Positions 53,745-63,996 are shown, numbered from the stretch's first letter. The stretch: DNA of 64,000 nucleotides from Methanofastidiosum methylothiophilum (GCA_001587635.1 LNJE01000004.1:40645-104644), one strand, 5' to 3'. The notes: generated by a model not told the origin, from the letters alone. A program made the numbers and translations.

Positions 53745-55046
53745 TTAGGGCTCAAGCCTCCTTCTGTCATGTGGAAACAATACACCCTCTCTTATATTTT
53801 CAAGATTTAGCATTTGCATAATGAGCCTATCAATACCGAGGCCAAATCCTCCATGTGGAGGCATTCCAAATCTAAAAGTTTTAAGATATGCTTCAAATGA
53901 AGATACAGAAAGTCCTTTTTCTTTAATTTTTGTTTTAAGTATATCGACATTATGAATCCTTTGGCCACCAGAACTTATTTCAACACCTTTATAATCCAAA
54001 TCAAATGCTCGTGCCACATTGCCATCAAAGTTAGTATAAAATGGTTTTGTAGATAAGGGATATTTTGTTAAAAAATAAAGATCATCACCATATTTTTCTT
54101 TGACTATATTCCCTAAAGCTTTTTCGGATTCAGTTCCTAAATCTTCACCATGGCGTACATTGAATCCAGCCTCTTGGAGAAAGGATATTGCTTGGTCGTA
54201 AGTCACTCTTCTAAAAGATTTAGGTAAGGGAGATATATCTACTCCCAATAAATCAAGCTCTTTTTTCCTATTTTCACTTACATACTTTAAGATATGGGAA
54301 ACTAAATTCTCTAGTATATACATTATTTCTTCTTCATTTTCTATAAACGCCATTTCTATATCTATGGCATCTGACTCAGAAAGATGTCTTCGTGTGTTTG
54401 ATTCTTCCGCTCTGAAATAATGAGCTATTTCAAAAACTCGATCCATTCCTGTAGCCATCATGATCTGCTTGTAAAGTTGTGGTGATTGCGCTAGGAAAGC
54501 TTCTCTTTCAAAATAGGAAATTGGAAAAAGTTCAGTTCCACCTTCTGTTCCAGATGCACTTATTTTTGGGGTTTGAATTTCAACAAATGCCTGACTTAGG
54601 AGGTATTCTCTTGCAGCTGTTAATACATCACTTCGAATTTTAAAAATAGCTGTAACCCTTGGCTTTCGTATATCTAGAAATCTGTTATCTAGTCTCGTGT
54701 CAATATCTGCATCAACTTTTTCAGAAGGATCAAGTGGTAGGCTTGGTTCTGCCATACTTATTACCTCTATTTCAGTGGGGATTACTTCAAGCCCACCTGG
54801 GGCTTGAGGGGAGGATTTTACATCACCTTTAACTGCAATTATCCATTCTCGCCCTAATGAATCCATTGATTTAAAAATTTCTTCTGACACTTTCTTTTTT
54901 GGGGCAGTAATCTGAGCAATCCCTTCCCTATCTCTAAGTAAAATGAATTTGATTCCTCCAAGATCTCTCCTCTCGTGAACCCAGCCCGTGAGAACTACTT
55001 CTTTACCATCTTTCATATTATCTGAATAACAAGTTCTTTTTAGCAT
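53745..55046 (-). CDS. aspS: Aspartyl-tRNA synthetase, archaeal type (possibly non-discriminating)
   Basis: It charges tRNA with Asp. The 433 residues have an N-terminal OB anticodon-binding domain (about 1-105) and a class II core: motif 2 HYFRAEESNTRRHLSE and motif 3 GFGLGIDRLIMQMLN. The size is the short archaeal form. Its location directly downstream of gatB suggests it supplies Asp-tRNA(Asn) to the GatCAB amidotransferase. Confidence 0.94.
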   Translation of the reverse strand: MLKRTCYSDNMKDGKEVVLTGWVHERRDLGGIKFILLRDREGIAQITAPKKKVSEEIFKSMDSLGREWIIAVKGDVKSSPQAPGGLEVIPTEIEVISMAEPSLPLDPSEKVDADIDTRLDNRFLDIRKPRVTAIFKIRSDVLTAAREYLLSQAFVEIQTPKISASGTEGGTELFPISYFEREAFLAQSPQLYKQIMMATGMDRVFEIAHYFRAEESNTRRHLSESDAIDIEMAFIENEEEIMYILENLVSHILKYVSENRKKELDLLGVDISPLPKSFRRVTYDQAISFLQEAGFNVRHGEDLGTESEKALGNIVKEKYGDDLYFLTKYPLSTKPFYTNFDGNVARAFDLDYKGVEISSGGQRIHNVDILKTKIKEKGLSVSSFEAYLKTFRFGMPPHGGFGLGIDRLIMQMLNLENIREGVLFPHDRRRLEP

Positions 55047-56267
55047 TTAAGCCTCCATATATAGTTTATCTTTAAGTAATTTTATTGTCTTTGAAGGATC
55101 TGCTCTTCCTTCGGTTTCATTAACTACTTTTCCAAATAAAAAGTGTAATGCATTTTGATTTCCAGATTTATAGTCCAACACAGCTTTTGGATTTTCTCTC
55201 ATAACTTTTTCTAATATTTTAATTAATGTGTCTTCAGACCTTATCTGGTAAAAGTTTTTTTTACTCATTAAAGTAGGTATTTCTTCACCTGTATCGACTA
55301 CATCCCCAATAATCCACTTAGCATTTTTAACTGAAAGCTCCCCTTTTTCGATGAAGTCTATCATATCGGAGATATGTTTTGGGGTAATCATTGAAGTTGA
55401 TACCGATAAGTTTTTTTCATTTAATCTTCTTTTGAGTTCAGTTGCACACCATTTTCCTGCTTCAAGTGGATTTGAATCTTTCGCACATTCTTCAAAGAAG
55501 TCCGATAAATAAAGATCAGATATCAATGCATCAACTATTTCTTCCCCAAGAGAATACTCTTCAATAAATCTCTTCTTCTTGTTATGTGGGGATTCAGGCA
55601 ATATTGACTCAATTCGACTTAATCCCTCAGGACTAACATAAAATGGAACGAGGTCAGGGTCAGGAATATACCTATAGTCTGCAAGAGTTTCTTTTTTTCT
55701 CATAGCTTTAGTTATCATACTTCCTTCATCAAAGTGTCGTGTTTCCATTGTTATTGTTCCGCCTCTCTGTAAAACAGCTTTTTGACGAACAATCTCATAT
55801 TTCAATGCTTTGTATACTCCTTTAACAGAATTCACATTTTTTATTTCAATTCTGTTTCCTCCCATTATTGAGATGTTCACATCTGCTCTAACTGAGCCTG
55901 ATTCACCTCTTATCACTCCTAAATAATCAAGAGATAATAAAAGATCTCGCAAAAATTCTCTTGCGTATTCCGGTGATTTAATATCTGGGGCAGTTACAAT
56001 TTCTGCTAGTGGGATCCCACATCTGTTAAGATCAACTTTGCCCTCTCTTAATTCATACCTCCCTGGGTCCTCTTCAATATGGATTTCCCATATCCCAACC
56101 CCCATAAAGATACCGTCTTCTAGTATATGTTGAGAAGTTCTTTGATAATTTGAGGGTAAATCAGGATAGAAATAATGCTTTCTTAGTATATACAAAGGCT
56201 TATCGCAAGCTTTACATCCTAGAAATAAACCAATTTTTAAGAGGTTTTCAAGTGCTTTTTCATTTAT
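55047..56267 (-). CDS. gatB: Asp/Glu-tRNA amidotransferase subunit B (N-terminus in gap)
   Basis: It recognises misacylated tRNA and converts Asp-tRNA(Asn) or Glu-tRNA(Gln) to the amide with GatA and GatC. About 406 C-terminal residues are visible. Seen are CKACDKPLYILRKHYFYPDLPSNYQRTSQ with the zinc-related cysteines, LNRCGIPLAEIVTAPDI and ADVNISI, plus the C-terminal YqeY-like helical domain. Roughly 70 N-terminal residues lie in the run of Ns. It is one base from aspS. Confidence 0.92.
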   Translation of the reverse strand: MNEKALENLLKIGLFLGCKACDKPLYILRKHYFYPDLPSNYQRTSQHILEDGIFMGVGIWEIHIEEDPGRYELREGKVDLNRCGIPLAEIVTAPDIKSPEYAREFLRDLLLSLDYLGVIRGESGSVRADVNISIMGGNRIEIKNVNSVKGVYKALKYEIVRQKAVLQRGGTITMETRHFDEGSMITKAMRKKETLADYRYIPDPDLVPFYVSPEGLSRIESILPESPHNKKKRFIEEYSLGEEIVDALISDLYLSDFFEECAKDSNPLEAGKWCATELKRRLNEKNLSVSTSMITPKHISDMIDFIEKGELSVKNAKWIIGDVVDTGEEIPTLMSKKNFYQIRSEDTLIKILEKVMRENPKAVLDYKSGNQNALHFLFGKVVNETEGRADPSKTIKLLKDKLYMEA

Positions 56268-56667
56268 NNNNNNNNNNNNNNNNNNNNNNNNNNNNNNNNN
56301 NNNNNNNNNNNNNNNNNNNNNNNNNNNNNNNNNNNNNNNNNNNNNNNNNNNNNNNNNNNNNNNNNNNNNNNNNNNNNNNNNNNNNNNNNNNNNNNNNNNN
56401 NNNNNNNNNNNNNNNNNNNNNNNNNNNNNNNNNNNNNNNNNNNNNNNNNNNNNNNNNNNNNNNNNNNNNNNNNNNNNNNNNNNNNNNNNNNNNNNNNNNN
56501 NNNNNNNNNNNNNNNNNNNNNNNNNNNNNNNNNNNNNNNNNNNNNNNNNNNNNNNNNNNNNNNNNNNNNNNNNNNNNNNNNNNNNNNNNNNNNNNNNNNN
56601 NNNNNNNNNNNNNNNNNNNNNNNNNNNNNNNNNNNNNNNNNNNNNNNNNNNNNNNNNNNNNNNNNNN
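56268..56667. other. Assembly gap of exactly 400 N
   Basis: The gap hides the end of gatA and the start of gatB. By family lengths, about 55-60 GatA residues and 70 GatB residues are missing, or about 385 bases, so the stated size is plausible even if it is a placeholder. Confidence 0.98.
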
Positions 56668-57993
56668 TAATCCTTTAATTTCACCAACAGGCTGGCTTGA
56701 GGCACATATCCCTGCAAGATTTGCACTTGCAGTAAGTATGTCTGAAGAATACATGGCAGGGGGATCAGTTATTCTTTCTCCAATCTTCGGAGGAAGCATT
56801 GGCATGGTTGGACCAATTAATAAATCATGAGTTTTGAAGATTCTCTCAAAATCTTCTTTAATGGCACTTCTTGCTTTGAGAGCTTTTGTGTACCATCTAC
56901 CTCTAAACTCTTCCATTGTGATAAATGTTCCAAGGAGAATCCTTCTTTTAACTTCCGTACCCATTGAGGATTCTCTAGTATTGGAAACAGCTTCTACTAT
57001 GTCTTGCCCTGGAATATAATTACCATATTTAAATCCATCAAATTTAGACATTGCAGAAGAAAATTCACTAAATACGATTAAGTAATAAATAGGAATAACG
57101 TATTTTATATTTGGAAGCGATACCTGCTCTATTTTTGCACCTTGGGATTCAAGTATACCTATTTTGTCAAGGATGATGTTCTTTATTTTTTCATCAATAC
57201 CTTCAAAAAATTCTTTAGCGTAAGCAATTTTCATATTTTTAATATTTTCATATCTGTAGTTCTCAACTACAGAGAGGTAAGAGTTATTACTGTCAACCGT
57301 CATGGTATCTCGGGGATCTTTACCTGCAATAACATCAAGTAAAAGAGCAATTCCATAAGTGTCTTTTGCAAATGGGCCGGGCCCTTCCATACTCATAGCC
57401 ATATCAGATACTCCATACCTAGAAACTAATCCATAGCTCGGTTTGAGTCCATACACACCACAAAAGCTAGCGGGACATCTTATTGAACCACCTGTATCAC
57501 TTCCTACAGAAAGATCAGCAAAATCAGCAGCAACTGAAGCCGCACTTCCTGAAGAACTCCCTCCGGAAACATAGTCAACATTTCTAGGGTTTTTTGTTAG
57601 ACCAAAGTAAGAAGAAGTTCCATCTGAACCGCATGCAAACTCATCCATGTTGCATTTTCCAATAATGATTCCATCTTCTTTTTTAATTGAGTTAATAATT
57701 GTCGCATCATATGGAGCGATGTAATTCTCCAGGGCTTTAGACCCACAAGTCATTCTAATATTCGATACTGCAATATTATCCTTAATGGAAATAATAAGTC
57801 CAGAAAGTCTCCCTTGGCTGCCATCATTTATTTTTTTCTGAATTATCTTAGAAGATTTTTCAGCATCCTCTAAACATAATGTAATAAATGAATTTATCTC
57901 ATTGTCTTTTTTTTGAATAGTTTCGATTTTTTTGTGAAACTGTTCTTCTAATGACCCACAAGATAAATTTTCAATAAGATCTTTAGTAAACAT
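56668..57993 (-). CDS. gatA: Asp/Glu-tRNA amidotransferase subunit A (C-terminus in gap)
   Basis: It is the glutaminase that supplies ammonia to GatB. The visible 442 residues carry the amidase Ser-Ser-Lys triad: Lys71 in SIKDNIA, Ser146 in GGSSSGSAA and Ser170 in DTGGSIRCPA, with the usual 75- and 24-residue spacings. The frame runs into the N gap after SQPVGEIKGL, so the last part is unseen. It follows gatC by 12 bases. Confidence 0.94.
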
Positions 57994-58005
57994 GATACCA
58001 CTAAA

Positions 58006-58299
58006 TTAAAGATTTCTTGGAACAATGATATACTCATCTTCTATTTTATTAAAGTTATTTTTAATGCCATTAATGTTATTGAAAGGTTTTGATTCTGAAT
58101 CTTTTCTCAAAACATTAACATTATCTACAACATAATATAATTCTTTTTCGCCAACTTTAATCTCGTCAATAATGGAAAATTTCTTTAGAATTCTTTCAAA
58201 TTCTTCTTCGAATTTTTCCTTTTCTATTTCAGAAAGTCTCAGTCGAGCAATTTCTGATACCCTCTCAATAATCTTGCCATCAATAATGGTCTCTGCCAT
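58006..58299 (-). CDS. gatC: Asp/Glu-tRNA amidotransferase subunit C
   Basis: It stabilises the GatA-GatB interface. The 97 residues have the family start VSEIARLRLSEIEKEKFEEEFERILKKFSIIDEI and a less conserved C-terminal tail. It is the first gene of gatC-gatA-gatB-aspS. Confidence 0.9.
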   Translation of the reverse strand: MAETIIDGKIIERVSEIARLRLSEIEKEKFEEEFERILKKFSIIDEIKVGEKELYYVVDNVNVLRKDSESKPFNNINGIKNNFNKIEDEYIIVPRNL

Positions 58300-58366
58300 T
58301 TTAATCCCTTCAGAATTTAAAATTGTTGTCTTAAAATTGCATATAAATGTTTCTCTTATAATTTGG

Positions 58367-59212
58367 CTAGATTATGTCTTTAAAAGCCTTAAGAATATCA
58401 ATATCCCTCAAAATGCCAATAAGTGAATTATTGCCCCTAACGACGGCAGTGTATCTTGTTCCGTCCTTTTGGAATGCATCAATTGTTTGAGATATTGATA
58501 AATTTTGATTTATAGTTGAATATCCTTTTTTAATATAATTTGAAACTGGTTTATTTGGTATATAAAAATTACTTGTTCCTATTAGTACTGAGGATTTCCA
58601 ATTCCAGTCCCAATCATCTCCCGACTCACCCTTTGTAGCGTCAGATTCAGTAATTCCACTAATTATCTCTCCCGCCTGTATCATATCTGTAGTATCTAAC
58701 AATCCCAAAAAGTTACCTTCATCATCAAGAACAGCAAGGAAGGATACTTTAAAATTTAACATTATTTTAGAGGCGACATAAATAGGGGTATTTTTCCATA
58801 CACTCATAAAATAATTATGATCAACAAATTCAGAAATTGATTTTTTTATTTTATACTTTTTATTAATTAATGGGAGCATCTCATTTAGAGCTATAATTCC
58901 AATAACATTACTATCTTCCACTACTGGTAAATAAGAATAATCCCCACTTAAGAAAAAAGATATGGCTTTTTCAATGCTATCTTTTTTATTAATTACGGGA
59001 ACTTCCCTTTTCATAATTAAAGCTAATTGTTCTTCCTCTGGTTTTGAGAGGATATCATTAATTTTTATAATGCCTAGAAATGTATCGGTTCCTTCTTTTA
59101 ATGCTATTAATTCAGAAATATCGTTCTTCTTCATTGTTTCTATAGCAAGGGCCCTTTCACTAGGAATATAGAATTTTATAAAATCTCTTTTAATGATGCT
59201 CTCTAGAGTCAT
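58367..59212 (-). CDS. Protein with four CBS domains
   Basis: The 281 residues are two Bateman pairs with no other domain. Each CBS unit has a (S/T)xxxAIxxF helix and a hydrophobic VIGI(I/L) strand, for example AISFFLSGDYSYLPVVEDSNVIGIIALNEML (about 83-113) and SLIGILRDIDILKAF near the end. CBS pairs usually bind adenine nucleotides. A Trp-rich linker DDWDWNWKSS sits near residue 198. The regulated partner is unknown. It is divergent from Sec61 beta. Confidence 0.85.
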   Translation of the reverse strand: MTLESIIKRDFIKFYIPSERALAIETMKKNDISELIALKEGTDTFLGIIKINDILSKPEEEQLALIMKREVPVINKKDSIEKAISFFLSGDYSYLPVVEDSNVIGIIALNEMLPLINKKYKIKKSISEFVDHNYFMSVWKNTPIYVASKIMLNFKVSFLAVLDDEGNFLGLLDTTDMIQAGEIISGITESDATKGESGDDWDWNWKSSVLIGTSNFYIPNKPVSNYIKKGYSTINQNLSISQTIDAFQKDGTRYTAVVRGNNSLIGILRDIDILKAFKDII

Positions 59213-59273
59213 TTTATTTCCTTCTTTGCGATAAATTTATATAATGAATAAACTTTTTTTTGTTGGTGAGTAT

Positions 59274-59462
59274 ATGGTAAAGAGAAAACCACAAGCTGCT
59301 GGTGGAGCAATGCCTGCAACAGGTGCAGGACTCATCAGATACTTTGATGAGGATGAGGGAGGATTGAAAATCCGTCCTGAAGTAGTAGTAGGTCTATGTG
59401 TGGTTGTTATTGTAGTCGGCATACTATTACAGATTTTTGGAGCAGAGCTATTAGGCTTCTAA
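59274..59462 (+). CDS. secG: Preprotein translocase subunit Sec61 beta (SecG homologue)
   Basis: It is the small third subunit of the archaeal SecYEG/Sec61 channel. About 62 residues from ATG 59274 (MVKRKPQAAGG), chosen for the GGTGAG site upstream. AGLIRYFDEDEGGLKIRPEVV is the conserved cytosolic part and a single helix (about 37-57) follows. A TATA-like TTTATATAAT at about 59236-59245 fits its promoter. Confidence 0.93.
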   Translation: MVKRKPQAAGGAMPATGAGLIRYFDEDEGGLKIRPEVVVGLCVVVIVVGILLQIFGAELLGF

Positions 59463-59484
59463 TATTCTTCTAATATTTTTATGC

Positions 59485-60411
59485 CTAGCCCTCTTTTTTA
59501 TATTCTTTACTAAATTTCTTAAATGGATTCTCTTTATTGAAACTATCGGTAGAGAATTTTTCGTTTTGGTCAATACAAGTTTCATCCACNCGCACTGTTG
59601 TTTCATCAACTACTTTATGTTCACTTTTTTCNTTCTCAATGGNTTCTTCTTCTCCAAAGAGTGTAAATTCNTCTTTCAATATACCNTCAAATTTTTTCTG
59701 TTTTTCTTGNTCTAAGGTCTCTTCAATTTCATCTTCTATAAATNCAACAAATTCTTCATTGTTTGTGNTTTCAAATATNTTCNTAAGCTTAAAATTTTTA
59801 GGTATATTAGTTTCGTCNTCAANTGATTTNCATTTNGATTCNGAAGGTNCAAATTGAGAAGATTTAGATNAAGAATTCANAGANTCAANTTTTTGCATGA
59901 ATCTCTTTGATCCTTCTAATTCACCTTCCAATTTTGCACATTTAATCCTTAAATCACTATATTCTTCTTCCATTTTTAGTAATTTATTTAGTTTAAACTC
60001 GAGTTCAGACTTGACTTCATTTAATACTTTTAATTTCCTTAATGAGTTTTCTAATTCCTCGTTAGTTTCATCTAGCTTTATTTTTAAGCTCTCGTTTTCT
60101 GCCTTGTACATTTTTGCCTTTTTTATTTCTTCTAGAGGNGGNAGTTTGCCTTTTGATACAATNATACAATCTTTTCCAACNGAAACTATTTCATCTGCAA
60201 CTATAGTAATCTTAGTTTCAAATCTCAAAAGTTTTGATTCTGAACGGGAAAGACCATAACTTTCGGCACTTTGNCCCAATTTCATATGAATTAGAATCTT
60301 GCCTTCAACCATCTCAATATCTACATTTTTTACAAATCCTTTAATCGTNCCAGAAATATCTANCAATAATTTATTAGTAAATTGTCCTTCTGCNCCTGAC
60401 AATACATCCAT
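59485..60411 (-). CDS. Coiled-coil protein with acidic C-terminal tail, unknown function
   Basis: I do not recognise the family. The 308 residues have a compact N-terminal domain (about 1-95) with beta-strand-like segments such as IKGFVKNVDIEMVEGKILIHMKL. A long coiled coil (about 100-175, KAENESLKIKLDETNEELENSLRKLK) follows, then a low-complexity acidic tail. No membrane segment is seen. Many ambiguous bases fall in the tail, so its exact sequence is uncertain. Confidence 0.65.
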   Translation of the reverse strand: MDVLSXAEGQFTNKLLXDISXTIKGFVKNVDIEMVEGKILIHMKLXQSAESYGLSRSESKLLRFETKITIVADEIVXVGKDCXIVSKGKXXPLEEIKKAKMYKAENESLKIKLDETNEELENSLRKLKVLNEVKSELEFKLNKLLKMEEEYSDLRIKCAKLEGELEGSKRFMQKXXSXNSXSKSSQFXPXEXKXKSXXDETNIPKNFKLXXIFEXTNNEEFVXFIEDEIEETLXQEKQKKFXGILKXEFTLFGEEEXIEXEKSEHKVVDETTVXVDETCIDQNEKFSTDSFNKENPFKKFSKEYKKEG

Positions 60412-60485
60412 ATAATCCCTCTTTAATCNTTAAAATATAATAATAATAGGCATATATATTATTTAAACTTATGGTTTATATTTTT

Positions 60486-62564
60486 CTAAAATTCATCAAT
60501 TCTTGTCTGTTTTAGTCCTTTATCCTCATATTCCTTTTCAAAAATAAGCGCTTCAGCCATTTTTTCTCCCAATAGTTTTTTGATAGATTTTAAATTGTCT
60601 ATATTNATTGCCTCCCTGTTTTTTATACCTTCATTGTNCAANNTTCTTGCTCTAATGCGCCCGATNCCTTTAATTTCAATAAGNTCTAATAATTCTTCCT
60701 TAACGCCATATCTTACCCTTGTTCTTAATGACCTTATTTGAGGAATATTTCTCNTGAATAGATGGCTAATTTTTTCAAATGAGTAAAGTAACCAGTCCAT
60801 ATTCTCCCTAAGTCTCTGCAAATCCCCTTCACCGATACCATACTTTTGAATAANTATATCTTCCTTTTCTTCATTTATCCAGTCATAGAGTATCATAGCA
60901 GTTTTAAATTGGGATATGAAAAACTCAAACTCNGCTTCTTCGTAGGAATAATCTGGAATCTCTGTTATTATTTTTCCCCAGAATTCAGAGAGGATATCTT
61001 GGAATATNTCAAACTCTTTTTTCTTCAAATACAAAACGGGCATATCAGGTGTTGTGCATAATAAGTGAAGTATCCCTATATCGCTAAATTTGTCTTTTAA
61101 AANTCCATCTCTCATTATAATTGCAGATTTTGGATCTATATACAATTTAGAAACTATTGANCCNAAAGAGGTGGGAGAAAAATCCTTTTCTAAGAAGTTN
61201 TTTTCAATTAAAAAATCCAAAGTNTTTTCAATGACAGGAATAATGAGTTCAGNATCTTCTTTGAAAGNNTAAAAGGTTCTATCAAAAAANTCATGAAGAC
61301 TTTCCTTATCCGTAACAAAGTTTGAAGCAATTANAGAAAGGATATGCGACCTTAATCCACCTTCAATTGCTAGCTTTGAAGAAATGGGAAGTGGCTCGGA
61401 TTCAATATAGTTTTTNAACANAAATTCTTTTTCGTCATGGGATCTTGCAATTAATATCGCTTCTCCAGAAGAATCGTATTTTGGTCTTCCNGCCCTTCCC
61501 ATCATTTGAGCTATTTCAATTATAGGTATTTTNACTGAGCCAAAGTTAGAATCATATCTACGATAGTCTTTTATTATTACNCTTCTAGCAGGTAGATTTA
61601 CGCCCGCTGCTAAGGTAGGTGTTGCGACTATTATTTTAAGATTNTTTTTAATGAAGTATTCTTCAACTCTCTTTCTGTCTTCGGAAAGTANTCCNGCATG
61701 ATGGAATCCAACACCATGTCTAAACANTTTATCNAGTTTCTTACCTGAGGCTGTTTCAGAAAAATTCCCTGTAGTATTAATCAGCGGAAACTTTTTTGAT
61801 AACTTGTCTGCTGTTGATTCGGCAANTCTTCTACTATTAACAAAAATTAATACCTGACCTTCATCTTTCAAAGAATCTAAGGCCAATTGGTAAACAGGAT
61901 CTTCATTAGATTCAACATATTTCTCTTCATTTTCAAAAAATATTATGTCATTTAGAAGAACTCCTTTTTTTAGTGGAACAGGTCTCCATTCAGATCTGAC
62001 AAGTTCAGCATTTAACCATTTAGCAATCTCATCGGCGTTAGAAATAGTGGCAGATAATGCTATTATTCTTTTATTTGATAGTTTTGATATCACGATTTCA
62101 AGTGTTGCCCCTCTATTTGGGGAATCAATCAAATGTATTTCATCATAAACTATCATAGAGAAGTTATTGAAAAAATCAGTATCATTTCTTAAAAGAGAAT
62201 CACAACGCTCAATTGTCAAGATTAAAACAGAATATTTTTTTAATGTGTAGTCAAGATGATCATAATCGCCAGTAGAAATGCCAACATTAAATCCTAATTC
62301 TAAAAANTCTTTATACTTTTCATCTGCCAATGCCCTTAGGGGAACTAAGTATACTGCTTTTTTTCCTTCCNGTATAACTTTCATAATTGCAAGAATGGCG
62401 ATTAATGTCTTGCCTGAGGCAGTTGGTATTGCAAGAAGAAGATTATTNTCTNCTAAGAGCCCTTTATTTATTGCTTCTTCTTGTGGCGGATACAAAGCAT
62501 TATANCCCTTTGATTTGAGTANACTAATGTCCGCCCTTGTAAGAGGGAGATCCCCTATATTCAT
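60486..62564 (-). CDS. hel308: Hel308-type DNA helicase (Ski2 family)
   Basis: This 3'-5' helicase acts at stalled replication forks. The 692 residues have a Q-motif region (LYPPQEEAI), Walker A IPTASGKT (46-53), the DEIH box (141-144) and LSATISNADEIAKWL (motif III). PTLAAGVNLPAR (motif V), a winged-helix and ratchet region, and a C-terminal helix-hairpin-helix (IGRIRAR) complete it. Many ambiguous bases are present but the frame is open. It is divergent from enolase. Confidence 0.93.
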   Translation of the reverse strand: MNIGDLPLTRADISXLKSKXYNALYPPQEEAINKGLLXXNNLLLAIPTASGKTLIAILAIMKVIXEGKKAVYLVPLRALADEKYKXFLELGFNVGISTGDYDHLDYTLKKYSVLILTIERCDSLLRNDTDFFNNFSMIVYDEIHLIDSPNRGATLEIVISKLSNKRIIALSATISNADEIAKWLNAELVRSEWRPVPLKKGVLLNDIIFFENEEKYVESNEDPVYQLALDSLKDEGQVLIFVNSRRXAESTADKLSKKFPLINTTGNFSETASGKKXDKXFRHGVGFHHXGXLSEDRKRVEEYFIKXNLKIIVATPTLAAGVNLPARXVIIKDYRRYDSNFGSXKIPIIEIAQMMGRXGRPKYDSSGEAILIARSHDEKEFXXKNYIESEPLPISSKLAIEGGLRSHILSXIASNFVTDKESLHXFFDRTFXXFKEDXELIIPVIEXTLDFLIEXNFLEKDFSPTSXXSIVSKLYIDPKSAIIMRDGXLKDKFSDIGILHLLCTTPDMPVLYLKKKEFXIFQDILSEFWGKIITEIPDYSYEEXEFEFFISQFKTAMILYDWINEEKEDIXIQKYGIGEGDLQRLRENMDWLLYSFEKISHLFXRNIPQIRSLRTRVRYGVKEELLXLIEIKXIGRIRARXLXNEGIKNREAXNIDNLKSIKKLLGEKMAEALIFEKEYEDKGLKQTRIDEF

Positions 62565-62612
62565 GGAAAACCTTAAAATTTATCCATTTATTAAATTAAT
62601 GAAGGTGTTTAA

Positions 62613-63911
62613 ATGTTAAGTGTGAANGATTTTGAAATGTTTGAGATCATAGATATTAAANCTCGAGANGTCNTNGACTCNCGGGGCAATCCTACTATTG
62701 AAACAGANATCATAACTGGAGGAGGCTATGGTTCNGCNATAGTTCCNTCTGGTGCTTCAACAGGNAAACATGAAGCNTTAGANCTCAGAGATAAAAATNA
62801 TAGATATGGTGGAAAAGGNGTNTTAAATGCTGTAAGNAATGTNAATGAAACNATAACNCCNCTTCTTATAGGTATGGANATCAGAAAGCAGAAAGANATT
62901 GACAGNGTGATGATTGAAGAAGATGGNACTGAAAACAAGGNNAATTTTGGNGCTAANGCNATTTTNTCTGTTTCTCTNGCTGCNGCAAGATGNGCNGCNG
63001 ATACNTTAAATATACCCNTGTANCAGTACATAGGAGGTTTAAACACATNTNTTTTGCCAGTNCCNATGATGAATGTGATAAATGGGGGNGAACATGCAGG
63101 AAATGAACTTGACTTTCAAGAATTTATGATAATGCCTGTTGGANCTAAATCATTCTCAGAAGCTTTGAGAGTTTGTGCNGANGTATACCACCANATGAAA
63201 AAAATAATTGCTAAAANATATGGAAAAAGTTCAACTAATGTAGGNGATGAAGGNGGNTACGCACCNCCTATGAAAGAAATATCNGAACCTCTTGAAATAA
63301 TAATGTCAACNCTTGAAGAGCTTTCCTATACNGATATCTTTAAAATAGCACTTGATACTGCATCTTCTACATTCTATGATGAAAAAACAAATANNTATAA
63401 TGCAATGGNAAAGANGATGAATTCTGGAGAATTAATNGATTTATTTGCAAATGTNTGTTCAAAATANCCAATAATNTCTATTGAAGACCCAATGGCAGAA
63501 GATGATTTTGAAGGTTTTGTTGAGATAACAAAAAAACTAGGTAAAAAAATTCAAATTGTTGGAGATGATCTTTTTGTTACTAACAAGAATAGGCTTTCAA
63601 CTGGGATAGAAAAGGGNGCTTGTAATTCCTTATTGTTAAAAGTAAANCAGATAGGATCTTTAACAGAGGCNATTGATACTGCAAATCTTGCTTATAGAAA
63701 CGGTTATTCTGTTGTGGTAAGCCATAGAAGTGGTGAAACTGAAGATACAATGATAGCAGATATCGCAGTCGGAATATCATCTGGACAAATAAAAACAGGA
63801 GCACCTTCTAGAAGTGAACGTTGTGCTAAATACAATAGGCTACTAAGAATCGAAGAATATTTGGGGGAAAGTTCTTTCTATGCTGGAAAGAAGTTCAAAA
63901 TACCATTTTAA
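62613..63911 (+). CDS. eno: Enolase
   Basis: It interconverts 2-phosphoglycerate and phosphoenolpyruvate. The 432 residues include SGASTGKHE (part ambiguous), the MNVINGGEHAGN loop, DFQEFMIMPVG, SIEDPMAEDDF, VGDDLFVTN and the catalytic SHRSGETEDT. ATG 62613 has an AAGGTG site eight bases upstream. An internal ATG at 62637 (MFEIIDIKARE) is the family-typical N-terminus and remains an alternative. Many Ns fall mainly on third codon positions. The stop is immediately followed by tRNA-Ser. Confidence 0.95.
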   Translation: MLSVXDFEMFEIIDIKXRXVXDXRGNPTIETXIITGGGYGXXIVXSGASTXKHEXLXLRDKNXRYGGKXXLNAVXNXNEXIXXLLIGMXIRKQKXIDXVMIEEDXTENKXNFXAXXIXSVSXAXARXXXDXLNIPXXQYIGGLNTXXLPXXMMNVINGXEHAGNELDFQEFMIMPVGXKSFSEALRVCXXVYHXMKKIIAKXYGKSSTNVXDEXXYAXPMKEIXEPLEIIMSXLEELSYXDIFKIALDTASSTFYDEKTNXYNAMXKXMNSGELXDLFANXCSKXPIXSIEDPMAEDDFEGFVEITKKLGKKIQIVGDDLFVTNKNRLSTGIEKXACNSLLLKVXQIGSLTEXIDTANLAYRNGYSVVVSHRSGETEDTMIADIAVGISSGQIKTGAPSRSERCAKYNRLLRIEEYLGESSFYAGKKFKIPF

Positions 63912-63996
63912 GCCGAGGTAGTCTAGCTAGGTAAGGCGGTGGTCTCGAAAACCACTGGTGCTCGCCACCACAAGGGTTCAAATCCCTTCCTCGGCG
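63912..63996 (+). tRNA. tRNA-Ser(CGA)
   Basis: The 85-base gene folds as a class II tRNA. The acceptor GCCGAGG pairs with CCTCGGC. The anticodon arm is GTGGT/CTCGAAA/ACCAC with anticodon CGA, and a long variable arm follows. The T-arm is AAGGG/TTCAAAT/CCCTT, with discriminator G at 63996. CCA is not encoded. It begins on the base after the enolase stop. Confidence 0.95.

Noticed and set aside
56150..56830. Plus-strand frame running through the N gap
   Set aside because: It exists only because runs of N contain no stop codon. Both flanks are antisense to gatB and gatA.
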